Positions 35,063 through 44,523 of a stretch of 64,000 nt of DNA are shown here, piece by piece. The translations under genes and the position numbers were made by a program. Source of the DNA: Anaeromyxobacter oryzae (lineage in GTDB: Bacteria; Myxococcota; Myxococcia; Myxococcales; Anaeromyxobacteraceae); the NCBI RefSeq assembly GCF_023169945.1, contig NZ_AP025591.1, forward strand, positions 2,688,501 to 2,752,500. Reading direction: 5' to 3'. How positions within the stretch are numbered: the first letter of the stretch is position 1; every line of letters begins with the position of its first letter. Below the pieces are notes generated by a model. It ran no database searches. It was given only the letters and a program-made list of their open reading frames with translations, and was not told where the DNA came from.

Positions 35063-36118
35063 ATGATCCTCATCGTCGTCGCGCTCATCGCCGTCGCTCT
35101 CGCCTTCGACTTCATCAACGGGTTCCACGACGCGGCGAACTCCATCGCGACGGTGGTCTCGACGCGGGTGCTCTCGCCGCTCACCGCCGTCGTCTGGGCT
35201 GCGTTCTTCAACTTCGTCTCGGCGGCGCCCGTGCTCTGGGGCGTCGAGCTCAAGGTCGCGGCGACGATGGGGAAGGGGATCGTCGAGTTCCCGGCGCTCC
35301 AGGCGCGCGGACCGCACTTCGTCCTCGCCTTCATCTTCGCCGCGCTCGTCGGCGCCATCGTCTGGAACCTCCTCACCTGGTGGTGGGGCCTCCCGTCGTC
35401 CTCGTCCCACGCGCTCGCCGGCGGGATGATCGGCGCCTGCCTCGTGGCGCTCGGGCCGTCCGGCCTCATCCGGGACGGCATCCTCAAGATCGTCCTCTTC
35501 ATCGTCCTCTCGCCGCTCATCGGCATGGTGCTCGGCTCGACGATGATGGTGATCACCGCGTGGATCGTCCGGCGGCAGACGCCCGCGCGCGTCGATCACT
35601 GGTTCCGCCGCCTCCAGCTCGTGTCGGCGGCGATCTTCAGCTACAGCCACGGCACGAACGACGCCCAGAAGGTCATGGGCATCATCACGATCATCCTGTA
35701 CGGCACGGTCTGGTCGCACCGCGCCGCGATGACGCCCGGCCACTTCCCGGTGCCGTTCTGGGTGGTGCTCCTCTGCCAGGCCGCCATCGCGCTCGGGACC
35801 ATGTTCGGCGGGTGGCGGATCGTCCGGACGATGGGCCACAACCTGACGAAGCTCCAGCCCATCGGCGGGTTCTGCGCCGAGACGGGCGGCGGCGTCACGA
35901 TCCTCGCCCTCGCCCACGCGGGCATCCCGGTGTCGACCACGCACACGATCACGGGCGCGATCGTCGGCGTCGGCGCGACGAAGGGCACGCGCGCGGTCCG
36001 CTGGGGGGTCGCCGGCCGGATCATCTGGGCGTGGATCTTCACCATCCCGGCCGCCGCGGTCGTGTCGGCGATCCTGTTCGTCCTCACGCGCGGCCTGATG
36101 GTGATGGCCGGCGGGTAG
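35063..36118 (+). CDS. pit: PiT-family inorganic phosphate transporter
   Basis: 351 residues, about ten membrane segments. The two duplicated PiT signatures are complete: DFINGFHDAANSIATVVSTR near the N-terminus and FSYSHGTNDAQKVMGII in the second half. SSSHALAGGMIG and VSTTHTITGAIVGVG are the matching GANxxAN-type loops. It carries out cation-coupled uptake of phosphate at the inner membrane. Second gene of the DUF47-pit operon. It has no strong ribosome binding site; the S9 peptidase gene follows after 14 bp and may be read through. Confidence 0.96.
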   Translation: MILIVVALIAVALAFDFINGFHDAANSIATVVSTRVLSPLTAVVWAAFFNFVSAAPVLWGVELKVAATMGKGIVEFPALQARGPHFVLAFIFAALVGAIVWNLLTWWWGLPSSSSHALAGGMIGACLVALGPSGLIRDGILKIVLFIVLSPLIGMVLGSTMMVITAWIVRRQTPARVDHWFRRLQLVSAAIFSYSHGTNDAQKVMGIITIILYGTVWSHRAAMTPGHFPVPFWVVLLCQAAIALGTMFGGWRIVRTMGHNLTKLQPIGGFCAETGGGVTILALAHAGIPVSTTHTITGAIVGVGATKGTRAVRWGVAGRIIWAWIFTIPAAAVVSAILFVLTRGLMVMAGG

Positions 36119-36132
36119 CCCGCGGAGGCGTC

Positions 36133-38028
36133 GTGACCACCCGCCCGGTCGCCTCCGCCCTGGTCGCCACCGCGCTCCTCCTCGCCTGCGCCCACGCGCC
36201 GGGCCCGTCCGCCGCTGCTCCCGGCGCCACGCTCGAGGCGCTCTCGCGCGCGGTCCGGTTTCCCGAGGTCGCCCTGGCGCCGGACGGCGGAACGATCGCG
36301 TTCACGAGCAGCCGGTCCGGGGCCGTCGAGCTCTGGACGGTCGCTGCGTCGGCCGGCGCGACGCCGCGGCAGGTGACGACCGCGGGCGAGCGGGTGACCT
36401 CGCCCGACGTCGGCCCGGACGGCACGATGGTCTTCGGCTCCGACCACGGCGGCGACGAGCGCTACGACCTGTTCGTCGTCCGGCCCGGCGCGGCGCCGGC
36501 GCGCGCGTCCGGTACGCCCGCCGCCGAGCTCCGGCCCCGCCTCTCGCCGGACGGCCACCGGGTCGCGTACGTCGCCGATCGCGACCGGCCGTTCCGGACG
36601 AACCTCTTCGTGCGGGACCTCGAGGCCGGCGCGCCGCGCGCGCTCACCCGCGGCGAGGTCCCGGTGCTCGGGCCGGTGTGGTCGCGGGACGGCCGGCTCC
36701 TCGCGGCGGTGCGCACGCCGGACGAGGAGCAGCACGGCGAGCTGCTCCTCGTGGACGTCGACTCGGGCGCGGTCCGGGTGATCCCGCCGCCGTCGGAGGA
36801 CGGCCTCCTCGCGCCCCTGGCCGGACTCCCCGACGGCCGCTTCCTCGCGCGCGCCACGAACGGGGCGGGGTTCCTCCAGCTCGCGATCGTCGATCCGCGC
36901 GACGGCTCGACCCGGCTCGTCGGCCCCGGCGACTGGGACGTCGAGTGGGCGGCCGCGGCGGACGACGGCTCCGTCGCGTGGCTCCGCAACGTGCACGGCC
37001 GCAGCGAGCTCGCCTTCGCGCCGGGGCCGGACCCCTTCGCGGCGGCGCCCCGCGTGCTCCTCGCCGACGGCGTGGTGAGCGCGGCGGCAATCGCGATGGA
37101 CCGGGCCGGCCGGCGGATCGCGCTCGTCGACGAGGCGCCGGACCGGCCGGCGCGCCTCGCCGTGATCGATCCGCGCTCCGGCGCGCTCGAGGTGGTGGTC
37201 ACGCCCGAGGCGGGCGGCGCCGACCTGTCGCGGCTGCCGCGGGCGGCGATGCGGACGTTCCGGAGCTTCGACGGGACCTCGATCGACGCGTGGCTCTGGA
37301 CCCCGCCGGCCGCGCTGCTCGGGTCGCCGCCGCCGTGCGTCGTCCTCGCCCACGGCGGTCCGTCCGGCCAGGTGCGCGGCGGGTTCGCGCCGCTGCCGCT
37401 CGCGCTCGCCGAGGCCGGCTTCGTCGTCGTCGCGCCGAACTTCCGCGGGTCGACGGGCTATGGCCGCGCCTTCGAGGACCTGAACAACAAGGACTGGGGT
37501 GGCGGCGATCTCGGCGACCTCCTCGCGGTGGTGGACGCGCTCGCGGCCTCCGGCACCCTCGATCGCGCGCGCGTCGGGATCACCGGCGGGAGCTACGGGG
37601 GTTACCTCACGCTCCGCGCGATCACCGCCGCGCCGGACCGGTTCGCCGCCGCGGTGGACCTCTTCGGCATGCCGGACCTGGCCGTCGACTACGAGCTCAC
37701 GAAGGACCGCTTCGGGCTCTGGTACGAGACGGAGATGGGGACGCCGGCGACCGAGCCCGACCTCTTCCGCGCGCGCTCGCCGATCCACGCGCTCGACCGC
37801 GTGCGCGCGCCGCTCCTCGTGCTGCAGGGCGCGAACGACACGAACGTGCCGCGCGCGGAGAGCGAGGAGGTGGTGGAGAAGCTCCGCCGCCGCGGCGCCG
37901 CCGTCGAGTACGTGCTCTACCCCGGCGAGGGCCACGGGTTCACGCACCGCGCGAACGTGCTCGACGCGCACCGGAGGACGGTGGCGTTCTTCGTGCGGTA
38001 CCTCGGGGGAGCGAAGCCGGCGCGCTGA
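36133..38028 (+). CDS. Prolyl oligopeptidase-family (S9) peptidase, lipoprotein
   Basis: 631 residues from a GTG with GGAGG six nt before it. Lipobox LLLAC near residue 17 places it on a membrane in the periplasm. Residues about 35-370 form a beta-propeller with WD40-like/TolB-type repeats (PEVALAPDGGTIAFTSS, RPRLSPDGHRVAYVAD, VWSRDGRLLAAV). The alpha/beta hydrolase domain has the nucleophile Ser 487 in GGSYGGY, Asp 569 in GANDTNVP and His 601 in GEGHGF, so the triad is complete. The propeller gates access to short peptides. Position after pit is probably chance. Confidence 0.95.
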   Translation: MTTRPVASALVATALLLACAHAPGPSAAAPGATLEALSRAVRFPEVALAPDGGTIAFTSSRSGAVELWTVAASAGATPRQVTTAGERVTSPDVGPDGTMVFGSDHGGDERYDLFVVRPGAAPARASGTPAAELRPRLSPDGHRVAYVADRDRPFRTNLFVRDLEAGAPRALTRGEVPVLGPVWSRDGRLLAAVRTPDEEQHGELLLVDVDSGAVRVIPPPSEDGLLAPLAGLPDGRFLARATNGAGFLQLAIVDPRDGSTRLVGPGDWDVEWAAAADDGSVAWLRNVHGRSELAFAPGPDPFAAAPRVLLADGVVSAAAIAMDRAGRRIALVDEAPDRPARLAVIDPRSGALEVVVTPEAGGADLSRLPRAAMRTFRSFDGTSIDAWLWTPPAALLGSPPPCVVLAHGGPSGQVRGGFAPLPLALAEAGFVVVAPNFRGSTGYGRAFEDLNNKDWGGGDLGDLLAVVDALAASGTLDRARVGITGGSYGGYLTLRAITAAPDRFAAAVDLFGMPDLAVDYELTKDRFGLWYETEMGTPATEPDLFRARSPIHALDRVRAPLLVLQGANDTNVPRAESEEVVEKLRRRGAAVEYVLYPGEGHGFTHRANVLDAHRRTVAFFVRYLGGAKPAR

Positions 38029-38038
38029 GACGCGGCGC

Positions 38039-38096
38039 GCCCTTCGCTCGCCCGCCCTGGGCGTGGGGCCCGCAGAGCGGACCGGAGTCGAAGGGC
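38039..38096. repeat. Inverted-repeat element of the REP-like family
   Basis: GCCCTTCGCTC (38039-38049) pairs with GAGTCGAAGGGC (38085-38096) apart from one bulge. It shares the CCTTCG/CGAAGG end motif with the elements at 59670 and 62010 and lies between convergent genes, where it could stop transcription from both sides. Confidence 0.55.
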
Positions 38097-38114
38097 TCGC
38101 GGCGGGGACCCGCC

Positions 38115-39161
38115 TCACCGCTCCCGCGCACGGGAGGCCAGCATCCCGCAGGCGGCGTGCTCGTCCTGGCCGCCCGAGTAGCGGCGGACGATGGGCTGTC
38201 CCGGCAGCTCGCGCGCGAGCGCGTCGCGGAAGAGGTTCCACTCCGCCTCGGTCGGCGGCCGGAAGCGGCCGGTGACGTCGTTCACCGAGATGGGGTTGAG
38301 GCGCACCGGGATCCCGGACAGGAGCTGCCCGAGCGCGGCCGCGTCCTCCGGCCCGACGTTCACGCCGGCGATCATCACGTACTCGAGCGTCACCCGCCCG
38401 CGCACCGCGGCGTGCTCGCGGATCGCGTCCACGAGCTCGTCCAGCGGGAAGCCCTGCTCGACGGGCATGAGCGCGCGGCGCTTCCAGGGGATCGCCGCGG
38501 TGAGCGACACGCAGAGCCGGAACTTGTGCCCCTCGGCGGTGTATCGGCGGATCATCGGCACCACGCCCGCGGTGGAGATGGAGATCCGGCGCGCGTCGAT
38601 CCGGCCGCCGGCGGGGTCGCACAGCGCGTACGCGGCCTCCAGCACCGCGTCGTAGTTGAGGAAGGGCTCGCCCTGGCCCATGAACACGACGCCGGTGACG
38701 GGGCGCGTCGAGTCGGCGCGGACGTGCAGCACCTGGGCGACGATCTCCCAGCTCCGCAGCGAGCGGGTGAGGCCGAGCTCGCCGGTCGCGCAGAAGGTGC
38801 AGCCGAGGGCGCAGCCGGCCTGCGACGACACGCAGACCACGTGGTGGGTGTCGTAGAGCGGGATCCGCACCGCCTCGATCCGCGCGCCGTCGGGCAGCGC
38901 GAGGAGGTACTTGCGGAAGCCGTCCTGCGCGTCGACGGCCTCGATCCGGGTGAGCTCGCCGGGGGTCGTCTGGGCGGCCACCCTGTCGAGCACCTCGCGC
39001 CGGACGTTGCGCGCCTCGCGAAGGGAGCCGCCCCGGCCGATCACCGCGCCGGTGATCCGGCGGGCATCGTCGAGCGAGATGCCTGCCTTCCGGGCGAGGC
39101 CCCGGCTGTCCTGGCCCGCGAGGTGGAGCACGGCGCCCAGATAGCATAAGTTCCGCGGCAT
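38115..39161 (-). CDS. RlmN/Cfr-like radical SAM RNA methyltransferase
   Basis: 348 residues from ATG 39161. Radical SAM cluster motif CALGCTFC (Cys 117, 121, 124), the extra conserved Cys 110 in [31 protein letters not shown] and the mechanistic C-terminal Cys 338 in AACGM are all present, as needed for C2/C8 methylation of adenosine in RNA. The N-terminal about 70 residues are shorter than and unlike the usual RlmN accessory domain, so this may be a paralogue rather than the main RlmN. A GTG at 39209 would add 16 Arg-rich residues. The start codon shares CATG with the divergent lipoprotein gene. Confidence 0.88.
   Translation of the reverse strand: MPRNLCYLGAVLHLAGQDSRGLARKAGISLDDARRITGAVIGRGGSLREARNVRREVLDRVAAQTTPGELTRIEAVDAQDGFRKYLLALPDGARIEAVRIPLYDTHHVVCVSSQAGCALGCTFCATGELGLTRSLRSWEIVAQVLHVRADSTRPVTGVVFMGQGEPFLNYDAVLEAAYALCDPAGGRIDARRISISTAGVVPMIRRYTAEGHKFRLCVSLTAAIPWKRRALMPVEQGFPLDELVDAIREHAAVRGRVTLEYVMIAGVNVGPEDAAALGQLLSGIPVRLNPISVNDVTGRFRPPTEAEWNLFRDALARELPGQPIVRRYSGGQDEHAACGMLASRARER
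39147..39152 (+). promoter_or_regulatory. Leaderless-type -10 box
   Basis: TAAGTT, 7 nt before the ATG of the 39160 lipoprotein gene (alternative TAGCAT at 39142-39147). No ribosome binding site. Confidence 0.35.
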
Positions 39162-39525
39162 GAGAGCACCCGCCCTGGCGGGCCTCCTCCTCCTCGGAGG
39201 CTGCGTCACCTACGTGCGGCCATACCCCGCGCCGGTGCCGCCTCCCGCTCCCGCGGAGTCCCCGGCGCCGCCCCCGCGGCCGGCGCCGCGCGCGTACATC
39301 GCCGAGCGGCAGGCCATCGACATCGCGTTCGAGATCTGTCGCGACCGCGGCCTCTCGGTGGAGACCGTGCACCGGGCCCACCTCGACGGGGCGGGCCGGT
39401 GGCACCTCGACCTCCGCGGCCGCGACCGCGCGACCCTGCTCCTCGACGCGCGCGACGGCCGCCTCATGAAGGGCCAGTTCAGGCAGCGCGCGCAGGTCGG
39501 CGGCGACGAGGAGTGGCAGGACTAG
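39160..39525 (+). CDS. Small lipoprotein of unknown function
   Basis: 121 residues. Lipobox LLGGC near residue 15 ([20 protein letters not shown]), a Pro/Ala-rich linker (about 20-45) and a small C-terminal domain (about 47-120, [19 protein letters not shown] ... [21 protein letters not shown]). The domain looks like a small alpha/beta module similar in pattern to PepSY-type domains (final strand [16 protein letters not shown]). Its start shares CATG with the divergent methylase gene and its stop shares CTAG with the convergent glycosylase gene, so the gene is fitted exactly between them. Confidence 0.8.
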   Translation: MRAPALAGLLLLGGCVTYVRPYPAPVPPPAPAESPAPPPRPAPRAYIAERQAIDIAFEICRDRGLSVETVHRAHLDGAGRWHLDLRGRDRATLLLDARDGRLMKGQFRQRAQVGGDEEWQD

Positions 39526-40100
39526 CGGCCGCGGCGCTTCGGCGGGATCGGCGCCGGCTTGCTCACCCACGGGCTGCCGGCGAGCGCGAACCGCCACGGC
39601 CGCTCCGCCCACTCACCCGCGTAGTGCACGTTCACGCGGGGTGCCGCGAGGATCCGCTCGGGGGGCGGCGGCGCGTCCTCGACGAAGAGGTCGTCCCCCG
39701 CCAGATCGCGGCCGTTGTCGTGCTCGCGCCGGATGCCGAGGGCGCGGCAGAGGTTCCCCGGGCCCCGCGTCGAGTGAAGGCAGCGCTCGACCGGCTCGGC
39801 GGCCCGCAGCAGCACCGCCGACGGGAAGCCCTCCGGGCCGGTCACCACGTTCATGCAGTGGCTAGTGCCGTAGATCAGGTAGACGTACGCGAACCCCGGC
39901 GGCCCGAACATGATCGCGGCGCGCGGCGTCGGCCCGGCGCGCGCGTGCGACGCCCGATCCTCCGGCCCGTGGTACGCCTCGGTCTCGACGATCCGGGCGG
40001 CGCGCCTCACGCCGCCGTCCTGGTGCACGAGGACCTTCCCGAGCAGCTCGCGCGCGACGGTCCGGGTGTCTCGCGCATAGAAGGCCCGCGGGAGCTTCAT
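39522..40100 (-). CDS. 3-methyladenine DNA glycosylase (Mpg/AAG family)
   Basis: 192 residues. Family motifs: [20 protein letters not shown], the catalytic Glu in [17 protein letters not shown], the [15 protein letters not shown] core, [11 protein letters not shown] and the C-terminal [15 protein letters not shown]. It removes alkylated purines such as 3-methyladenine and hypoxanthine from DNA, starting base excision repair. No Shine-Dalgarno sequence; TACGGT lies 8 nt before the ATG with TTGCCG 18 bp further up. The end overlaps the lipoprotein gene stop (CTAG). Confidence 0.95.
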   Translation of the reverse strand: MKLPRAFYARDTRTVARELLGKVLVHQDGGVRRAARIVETEAYHGPEDRASHARAGPTPRAAIMFGPPGFAYVYLIYGTSHCMNVVTGPEGFPSAVLLRAAEPVERCLHSTRGPGNLCRALGIRREHDNGRDLAGDDLFVEDAPPPPERILAAPRVNVHYAGEWAERPWRFALAGSPWVSKPAPIPPKRRGR

Positions 40101-40108
40101 CGCGCGCG

Positions 40109-40138
40109 ACCGTACCTCGCCGGGACTCGGGGCGGCAA
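40109..40138 (-). promoter_or_regulatory. Leaderless-type promoter of the DNA glycosylase gene
   Basis: On the minus strand TTGCCG, 18-nt spacer, TACGGT (40114-40109), then 8 nt to the ATG. One of only two leaderless-type sites here with a plausible -35 hexamer. Confidence 0.45.
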
Positions 40139-40199
40139 CGCGCCGCCCTCGACCCGACGGGGAGCGCCGCGAAGCGTGGGCCGCGGTCGACCGCTGCGC

Positions 40200-40205
40200 T
40201 ACGCT
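40200..40205 (+). promoter_or_regulatory. Leaderless-type -10 box
   Basis: TACGCT, 9 nt before the GTG at 40215; no ribosome binding site. Confidence 0.35.
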
Positions 40206-40214
40206 GCTCGCTCC

Positions 40215-40847
40215 GTGCGGGCCGTCGCCCTCATCCTGGCCGTGCTCGCGGTCTCGCCGTCCGGCGCCCTGGCCGCGACGCCCCGCGATCCCGACTTCGA
40301 GCCGGAAGAGCCCGTGCACTCCCTCGCGCTCGGACCCGCGCCCAGCGGGACGCCCGTCGTCTCCATGGATGTCGGGTGGCTCTGGAGCGGGTTGCGCCTC
40401 GACCTCGGCATCACGAGCCTCGTCGGCCTCATCCTCTCCGCCGACACGATGCTGCTGTACCGCGGGTTCGACTCGAACACCGGCGTCCACTTCGGCGTCC
40501 GCCTCACGCCGATCACGGGGGGCGCGTTCCGGCTCTCCATCGAGGGGACCGCGGGGCAGATCTTCATCCCGATGAGCATCGGCAGCGAGACGCTGACGCA
40601 GATCCGGGGCGACGTCATCTTCGGCACGACCATCGACCCCGTGACGGTGTACGGCCGCTTCGGGCTGATCGGCGAGAAGGGGAGCGACGTCCCCGGGCGG
40701 CCGAGCTTCCTCGGTCAGGAGCAGCTCGGGGCGGGCGTCGAGACTGCCTGGCGGAGGTACGTCTTCGGCGCGGAGGCGTACGTGTGGGCACGGCCCGGCC
40801 ACTCCGGGATCGGGCAGTGGAGGCTCCGTGCCGGCATCGTGCTCTGA
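40215..40847 (+). CDS. Secreted outer-membrane beta-barrel-like protein
   Basis: 210 residues from a GTG. Signal peptide ([20 protein letters not shown]) and then amphipathic strands: [81 protein letters not shown], ending in the aromatic/hydrophobic strand WRLRAGIVL. This resembles a small eight-strand outer-membrane barrel. No catalytic residues. A downstream lipoprotein gene overlaps by 20 bp, so the two probably act or are made together at the outer membrane. Confidence 0.78.
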   Translation: MRAVALILAVLAVSPSGALAATPRDPDFEPEEPVHSLALGPAPSGTPVVSMDVGWLWSGLRLDLGITSLVGLILSADTMLLYRGFDSNTGVHFGVRLTPITGGAFRLSIEGTAGQIFIPMSIGSETLTQIRGDVIFGTTIDPVTVYGRFGLIGEKGSDVPGRPSFLGQEQLGAGVETAWRRYVFGAEAYVWARPGHSGIGQWRLRAGIVL

Positions 40848-41613
40848 GCGTCGGTCGCCTTCCGGGCCCGCGACCCGCGCGGCGCGCGGGGCGCTCGTCG
40901 CGGCCGCGCTCGCGGCGACCGCCTGCACGACGCGTGACATCCCGGCGACGCCGTTCCGGCTCGAGGCGGTGGTGGTCTCGACGGGGAGGTCGCTCGCCGA
41001 CGGGATCACGACGCCGGCGACCATCGTCCGCGTCGGGGGGACCGGGACGCGCATCGACGACACCACCTTCGAGATCGACGACGCCACCGTCGGGCGGGTC
41101 CGGCTCCGGTTCGACCGGACCGTCGCGCCGGAGCTGGCGTTCCCGGCCCGCCTCACCGGGGAGCAGGTGCTCGTGGACGTGTTCGTGGACCCGGGGCAGC
41201 TCACGCCGTCGGGGGATGCGCCGATGCCGATCTCCGGGTTCCGGATCGCGACCCAGCCCGCCGCGCCGACCTACGAGTTCATGCTCGGGGAGTCGAGCAC
41301 GCCGCTCCCGAGCGGCGCGCCGGGGGTGCCGTTCTCGCTCGAGCCGGTGATCGGGAACGAGGACATCCCGTTCATGGAGCTCGTCGTCGATTTCCGCGAC
41401 TACGAGCCCGCGCGCTGCGGCCCGGTGTACCTCGCGTCGCTCTCGATCCAGCTCGCCGACCGGACCGTCGCCCTCCAGCGCGGGGAGCAGGCCGACATGG
41501 TCGTCGGATCCCGGCCGGACCCGCTCCACGTCCTCCACGTCCTGTCCTACCAGCGCCGGGGCAGGTGCTCCGGCCAGTCGGAGTCGTGGACGCAGATCGC
41601 CGCCTGGCGTTAA
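40828..41613 (+). CDS. Lipoprotein-like secreted protein of unknown function
   Basis: 261 residues from the GTG at 40828, which has GGAGG four nt before it inside the upstream gene. Signal peptide with lipobox ALAATAC near residue 33; the charged leader before it is longer than usual, so an internal start is possible but none has a better site. The mature part is beta-rich ([45 protein letters not shown]). No known family seen. Overlap with the barrel gene points to an outer-membrane pair. Confidence 0.75.
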   Translation: MPASCSERRSPSGPATRAARGALVAAALAATACTTRDIPATPFRLEAVVVSTGRSLADGITTPATIVRVGGTGTRIDDTTFEIDDATVGRVRLRFDRTVAPELAFPARLTGEQVLVDVFVDPGQLTPSGDAPMPISGFRIATQPAAPTYEFMLGESSTPLPSGAPGVPFSLEPVIGNEDIPFMELVVDFRDYEPARCGPVYLASLSIQLADRTVALQRGEQADMVVGSRPDPLHVLHVLSYQRRGRCSGQSESWTQIAAWR

Positions 41614-41624
41614 ACAAGGTGACC

Positions 41625-43106
41625 ATGCGCCGTGCCAAGATCGTCGCGACGCTCGGCCCCGCCTCCAGTGATCCGGCGGTGCTCGAGAAGCTGCTCGACC
41701 TCGGGGTCGACGTCGCTCGCCTGAACTTCTCCCACGGCCGTCACGAGGACCACGCCCGGATGCTCGACAAGATCCGGGCGGCCTCCCGCCACCTCGGGAA
41801 GGCGATCGCCGTCCTCCAGGACCTCCAGGGCCCGAAGATCCGTACCGGGCCGCTCAAGGCCGGGAAGGCGGGCGTCCGCGTCGACTCCGGCAGCGAGCTC
41901 GTCATCACCACCGAGGGAGAGGTCGAGGGCGACGAGAAGCTCGTGTCGACGACCTACCCGCACCTCGCGGAGGACGTCCGGCCCGGCGACCGGCTGCTCG
42001 TCGACGACGGCCTCCTCGAGTTCCGCGTCCTCTCCACCGACGGGGTCCGCGTCCGGACCGAGGTGGTGGAGGGCGGGATCCTCGGCGAGCACAAGGGCAT
42101 CAACCTCCCCGGCGTCGCGCTCCGGGCGGAGGCCCTCTCGGAGAAGGACCGGGCCGACGTCGCCTTCGGCATCTCGCACGGCGTCGACTTCGTCGGGCTC
42201 TCGTTCGTGCGGACGCCCGCGGACATCGGGCTCTGCCGCGCGGAGATGGAGCGCGCCGGCCGGATCGTCCCCATCATCGCGAAGATCGAGAAGCCGGAGG
42301 CGATCGACAACATCGACGCGATCATCGCCGCCGCCGACGGCGTGATGGTCGCGCGCGGGGACCTCGGCGTCGAGATCCTCCCCGAGCGCGTGCCCGGGCT
42401 GCAGAAGAAGATCTGCGAGAAGGCGAACGCCGCCGGGAAGCCGGTGATCGTGGCGACGCAGATGCTGAACTCGATGATCGAGCACCCTCGCCCGACGCGC
42501 GCGGAGGCGTCCGACGTCGCGAACGGCATCTGGGACGGCGCCGACGCGGTCATGCTCTCCGGCGAGACGGCGAGCGGCCGGTACCCGCTCCTCGCCGTGC
42601 AGATGATGGACCGGATCGTGCGCGAGGCGGAGGACGGGGTGCGGCCGCGCCACGTCGGGCTCCCGGCGCGGCTGCTGGTCGACGGGGACGGGGTCGCCCC
42701 GTTCAACGAGGTCATCGCCGCCGCGGCGTGCGAGGCCGCCGCGGTGTCGCGCGCGGTGGCGATCTGCTGCTTCACGCTCCGTGGTGAGACCGCGCGGCTC
42801 CTCGCGCAGTTCCGGCCCCACGTCCCGATCATCGCGTTCTCCCCGGACCAGGCCATCCGCCGGCGGCTCGCGCTCTACTGGGGCGTCGTCCCGAAGGTGA
42901 TGGAGCCGGTGAAGAACGCGGACCTGATGGCGGAGCTGGTCGCGGATCGGCTCCTCGACGAGGGCGCGGTGAAGCCCGGCGACCGGGTGGTCCTCGTGCA
43001 CGGCTCGCCCCTCGGCGTACCGGGGCACACGAACTCGATCCGGCTCCACGAGATCACGCACCCGTCCGAGCGCGGGCCGGCGAACCGGTACCGGGTCCCC
43101 ATCTAG
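41625..43106 (+). CDS. pyk: Pyruvate kinase
   Basis: 493 residues. N-terminal RAKIVATLGPASSDP, active-site block IIAKIEKPEAIDNIDAI with the catalytic Lys, VARGDLGVEILPERVP, and VATQMLNSMIEHPRPTRAE are all standard. The B domain (DLQGPKIRTGPL to about 175) and C-terminal regulatory domain (about 360-480) are complete. It converts phosphoenolpyruvate and ADP to pyruvate and ATP in glycolysis. AAGGTGA precedes the ATG. The next intergenic region is filled by an inverted copy pair of the GTGCCC repeat. Confidence 0.97.
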   Translation: MRRAKIVATLGPASSDPAVLEKLLDLGVDVARLNFSHGRHEDHARMLDKIRAASRHLGKAIAVLQDLQGPKIRTGPLKAGKAGVRVDSGSELVITTEGEVEGDEKLVSTTYPHLAEDVRPGDRLLVDDGLLEFRVLSTDGVRVRTEVVEGGILGEHKGINLPGVALRAEALSEKDRADVAFGISHGVDFVGLSFVRTPADIGLCRAEMERAGRIVPIIAKIEKPEAIDNIDAIIAAADGVMVARGDLGVEILPERVPGLQKKICEKANAAGKPVIVATQMLNSMIEHPRPTRAEASDVANGIWDGADAVMLSGETASGRYPLLAVQMMDRIVREAEDGVRPRHVGLPARLLVDGDGVAPFNEVIAAAACEAAAVSRAVAICCFTLRGETARLLAQFRPHVPIIAFSPDQAIRRRLALYWGVVPKVMEPVKNADLMAELVADRLLDEGAVKPGDRVVLVHGSPLGVPGHTNSIRLHEITHPSERGPANRYRVPI

Positions 43107-43116
43107 AACGGCCATC

Positions 43117-43316
43117 GTGCCCGTGCCCGTGCCCGTACACGTGCCCGGCTTCTCCGTGGCCGTGACCCCACTCCCGTGGCCCGTGGCCCCTCGTCCGTGA
43201 CCCGCCTGCCGACTCGGGTCGGGCACGGGAGACGGTGCACGGGCCAGGGGCCACGGGAGGCGGGAGGCGGGCACGGGGGCGGGCACGCTCACGGTCACGG
43301 CCACGGGAACGGCCCC
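43117..43316. repeat. Dispersed GTGCCC-rich repeat, copy 2 with an inverted partner
   Basis: The left arm (43117-43193) matches copies at 20387 and 59744 (core ACACGTGCCCGGCTTCTCCG). The right arm (about 43220-43316) is the same type of sequence in inverse orientation (GGGGCCACGGGAGGCGGG, then CACGG repeats). The pair fills the 229-bp gap between pyk and the M24 gene and could fold into a long imperfect hairpin. Confidence 0.75.
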
Positions 43317-43321
43317 GGCGT

Positions 43322-43327
43322 TATACC
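43322..43327 (+). promoter_or_regulatory. Leaderless-type -10 box
   Basis: TATACC, 8 nt before the ATG at 43336, directly after the repeat; no ribosome binding site. Confidence 0.4.
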
Positions 43328-43335
43328 TTCGACCC

Positions 43336-44520
43336 ATGGACATCCCGGCTCTCCAGCGCGCGCTCGCCGAGCAGGACCTCGACGCCTGGCTGCTCTACGA
43401 CTTCCACGGCCAGAACCCCACCGCGGTGAACGCGCTCGGCCTCGCCGGCCACATGCTCACCCGGCGCTGGTTCTACCTCGTGCCGCGCTCCGGCGTGCCG
43501 GTCGCGCTCGTGCACGCCATCGAGATCGGCTCGTTCCCGAAGGACGTCCCGGGGGAACGGCGGCGCTACGCGTCGTGGCAGTCGCTGCGCGCCGAGCTCG
43601 GGTCGCTGCTCGGGCGCCTCCGGCCGCGGGCGCGGATCGCGATGGAGTACTGCCCTGAGGGCGCGATCCCGTACCTCTCGCGCGTGGACGCGGGGACGCT
43701 CGAGCTCGTCCGGACGTACGGCGTCGACGTGGTCTCGTCCGCGGAGCTCGTGCAGCTCTTCCTCTGCCGGTGGGACGCCGAGCAGGTGGAGAGCCACCGC
43801 CGCGCGCTCGCCGGCATCGACGCCGCGAAGGACGCGGCGTTCGCCCGCATCGGCGAGGCGCAGCGGCGGGGCGAGACGATCCTCGAGACCGACGTGCAGC
43901 GGTTCCTGATGGAGCGCTTCGCGGCGGACGGCCTCGAGGCCGACCACCCGCCCATCGTGGCGGTGAACGGCCACGCCGGCGATCCCCACTACGAGCCCTC
44001 CGACGCGACGCCGACGCCGATCCGGCGCGGCGACCTCGTGCTCATCGACCTCTGGGCCCGCGCGACGGGACCGCGGGACGTGTACGCCGACATCACCTGG
44101 GTCGGCTTCTGCGGCGACGACCCGCCGCCGAAGCTCCAGGAGATCTTCCGGGTGACGACCGGCGCCCGCGACGTAGGGCTCGCCACGGTCGAGCGGGCGG
44201 CCCGCGCCGGTGAGGTGCTCGAGGGCTGGCAGGTGGACCGCGCGGTGCGGGACTTCATCGCGAGCCACGGGTACGGCGAGCGGTTCGTGCACCGCACCGG
44301 CCACTCCATCGACACGCGCGTGCACGGCGACGGCGCGAACCTGGACGACCTCGAGACGCACGACACGCGCCGGCTCGTGCCGGGGCTCGCCTTCTCCATC
44401 GAGCCCGGCATCTACCTGCCCGAGGAGGGGCTCGGCGTCCGGAGCGAGATCGACGTGTTCCTCGCCGCGGACGGCCCGAAGGTCTTCGGCAAGATCCAGC
44501 GGGAGCTGGTCCGGATCTAG
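43336..44520 (+). CDS. M24-family metallopeptidase (Xaa-Pro aminopeptidase-like)
   Basis: 394 residues. The C-terminal pita-bread domain has the five metal ligands in order: Asp in LVLIDLWAR, Asp in DVYADITWVG, His in VHRTGHSIDT, Glu in FSIEPGIYLPE and Glu in RSEIDVFL. The N-terminal creatinase-like domain (about 1-160) is present. It removes N-terminal Xaa-Pro residues or cleaves dipeptides in the cytoplasm. The Nudix-MBL gene follows after 3 bp, so the two are one operon. Confidence 0.94.
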   Translation: MDIPALQRALAEQDLDAWLLYDFHGQNPTAVNALGLAGHMLTRRWFYLVPRSGVPVALVHAIEIGSFPKDVPGERRRYASWQSLRAELGSLLGRLRPRARIAMEYCPEGAIPYLSRVDAGTLELVRTYGVDVVSSAELVQLFLCRWDAEQVESHRRALAGIDAAKDAAFARIGEAQRRGETILETDVQRFLMERFAADGLEADHPPIVAVNGHAGDPHYEPSDATPTPIRRGDLVLIDLWARATGPRDVYADITWVGFCGDDPPPKLQEIFRVTTGARDVGLATVERAARAGEVLEGWQVDRAVRDFIASHGYGERFVHRTGHSIDTRVHGDGANLDDLETHDTRRLVPGLAFSIEPGIYLPEEGLGVRSEIDVFLAADGPKVFGKIQRELVRI

Positions 44521-44523
44521 CGC

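Noticed and set aside
43054..43658. His/Gly-rich peptides (GHGHGHG type) in the pyk-M24 gap on both strands
   Set aside because: They are translations of the GTGCCC repeat and its inverse; no start signals and no conservation of frame between copies.
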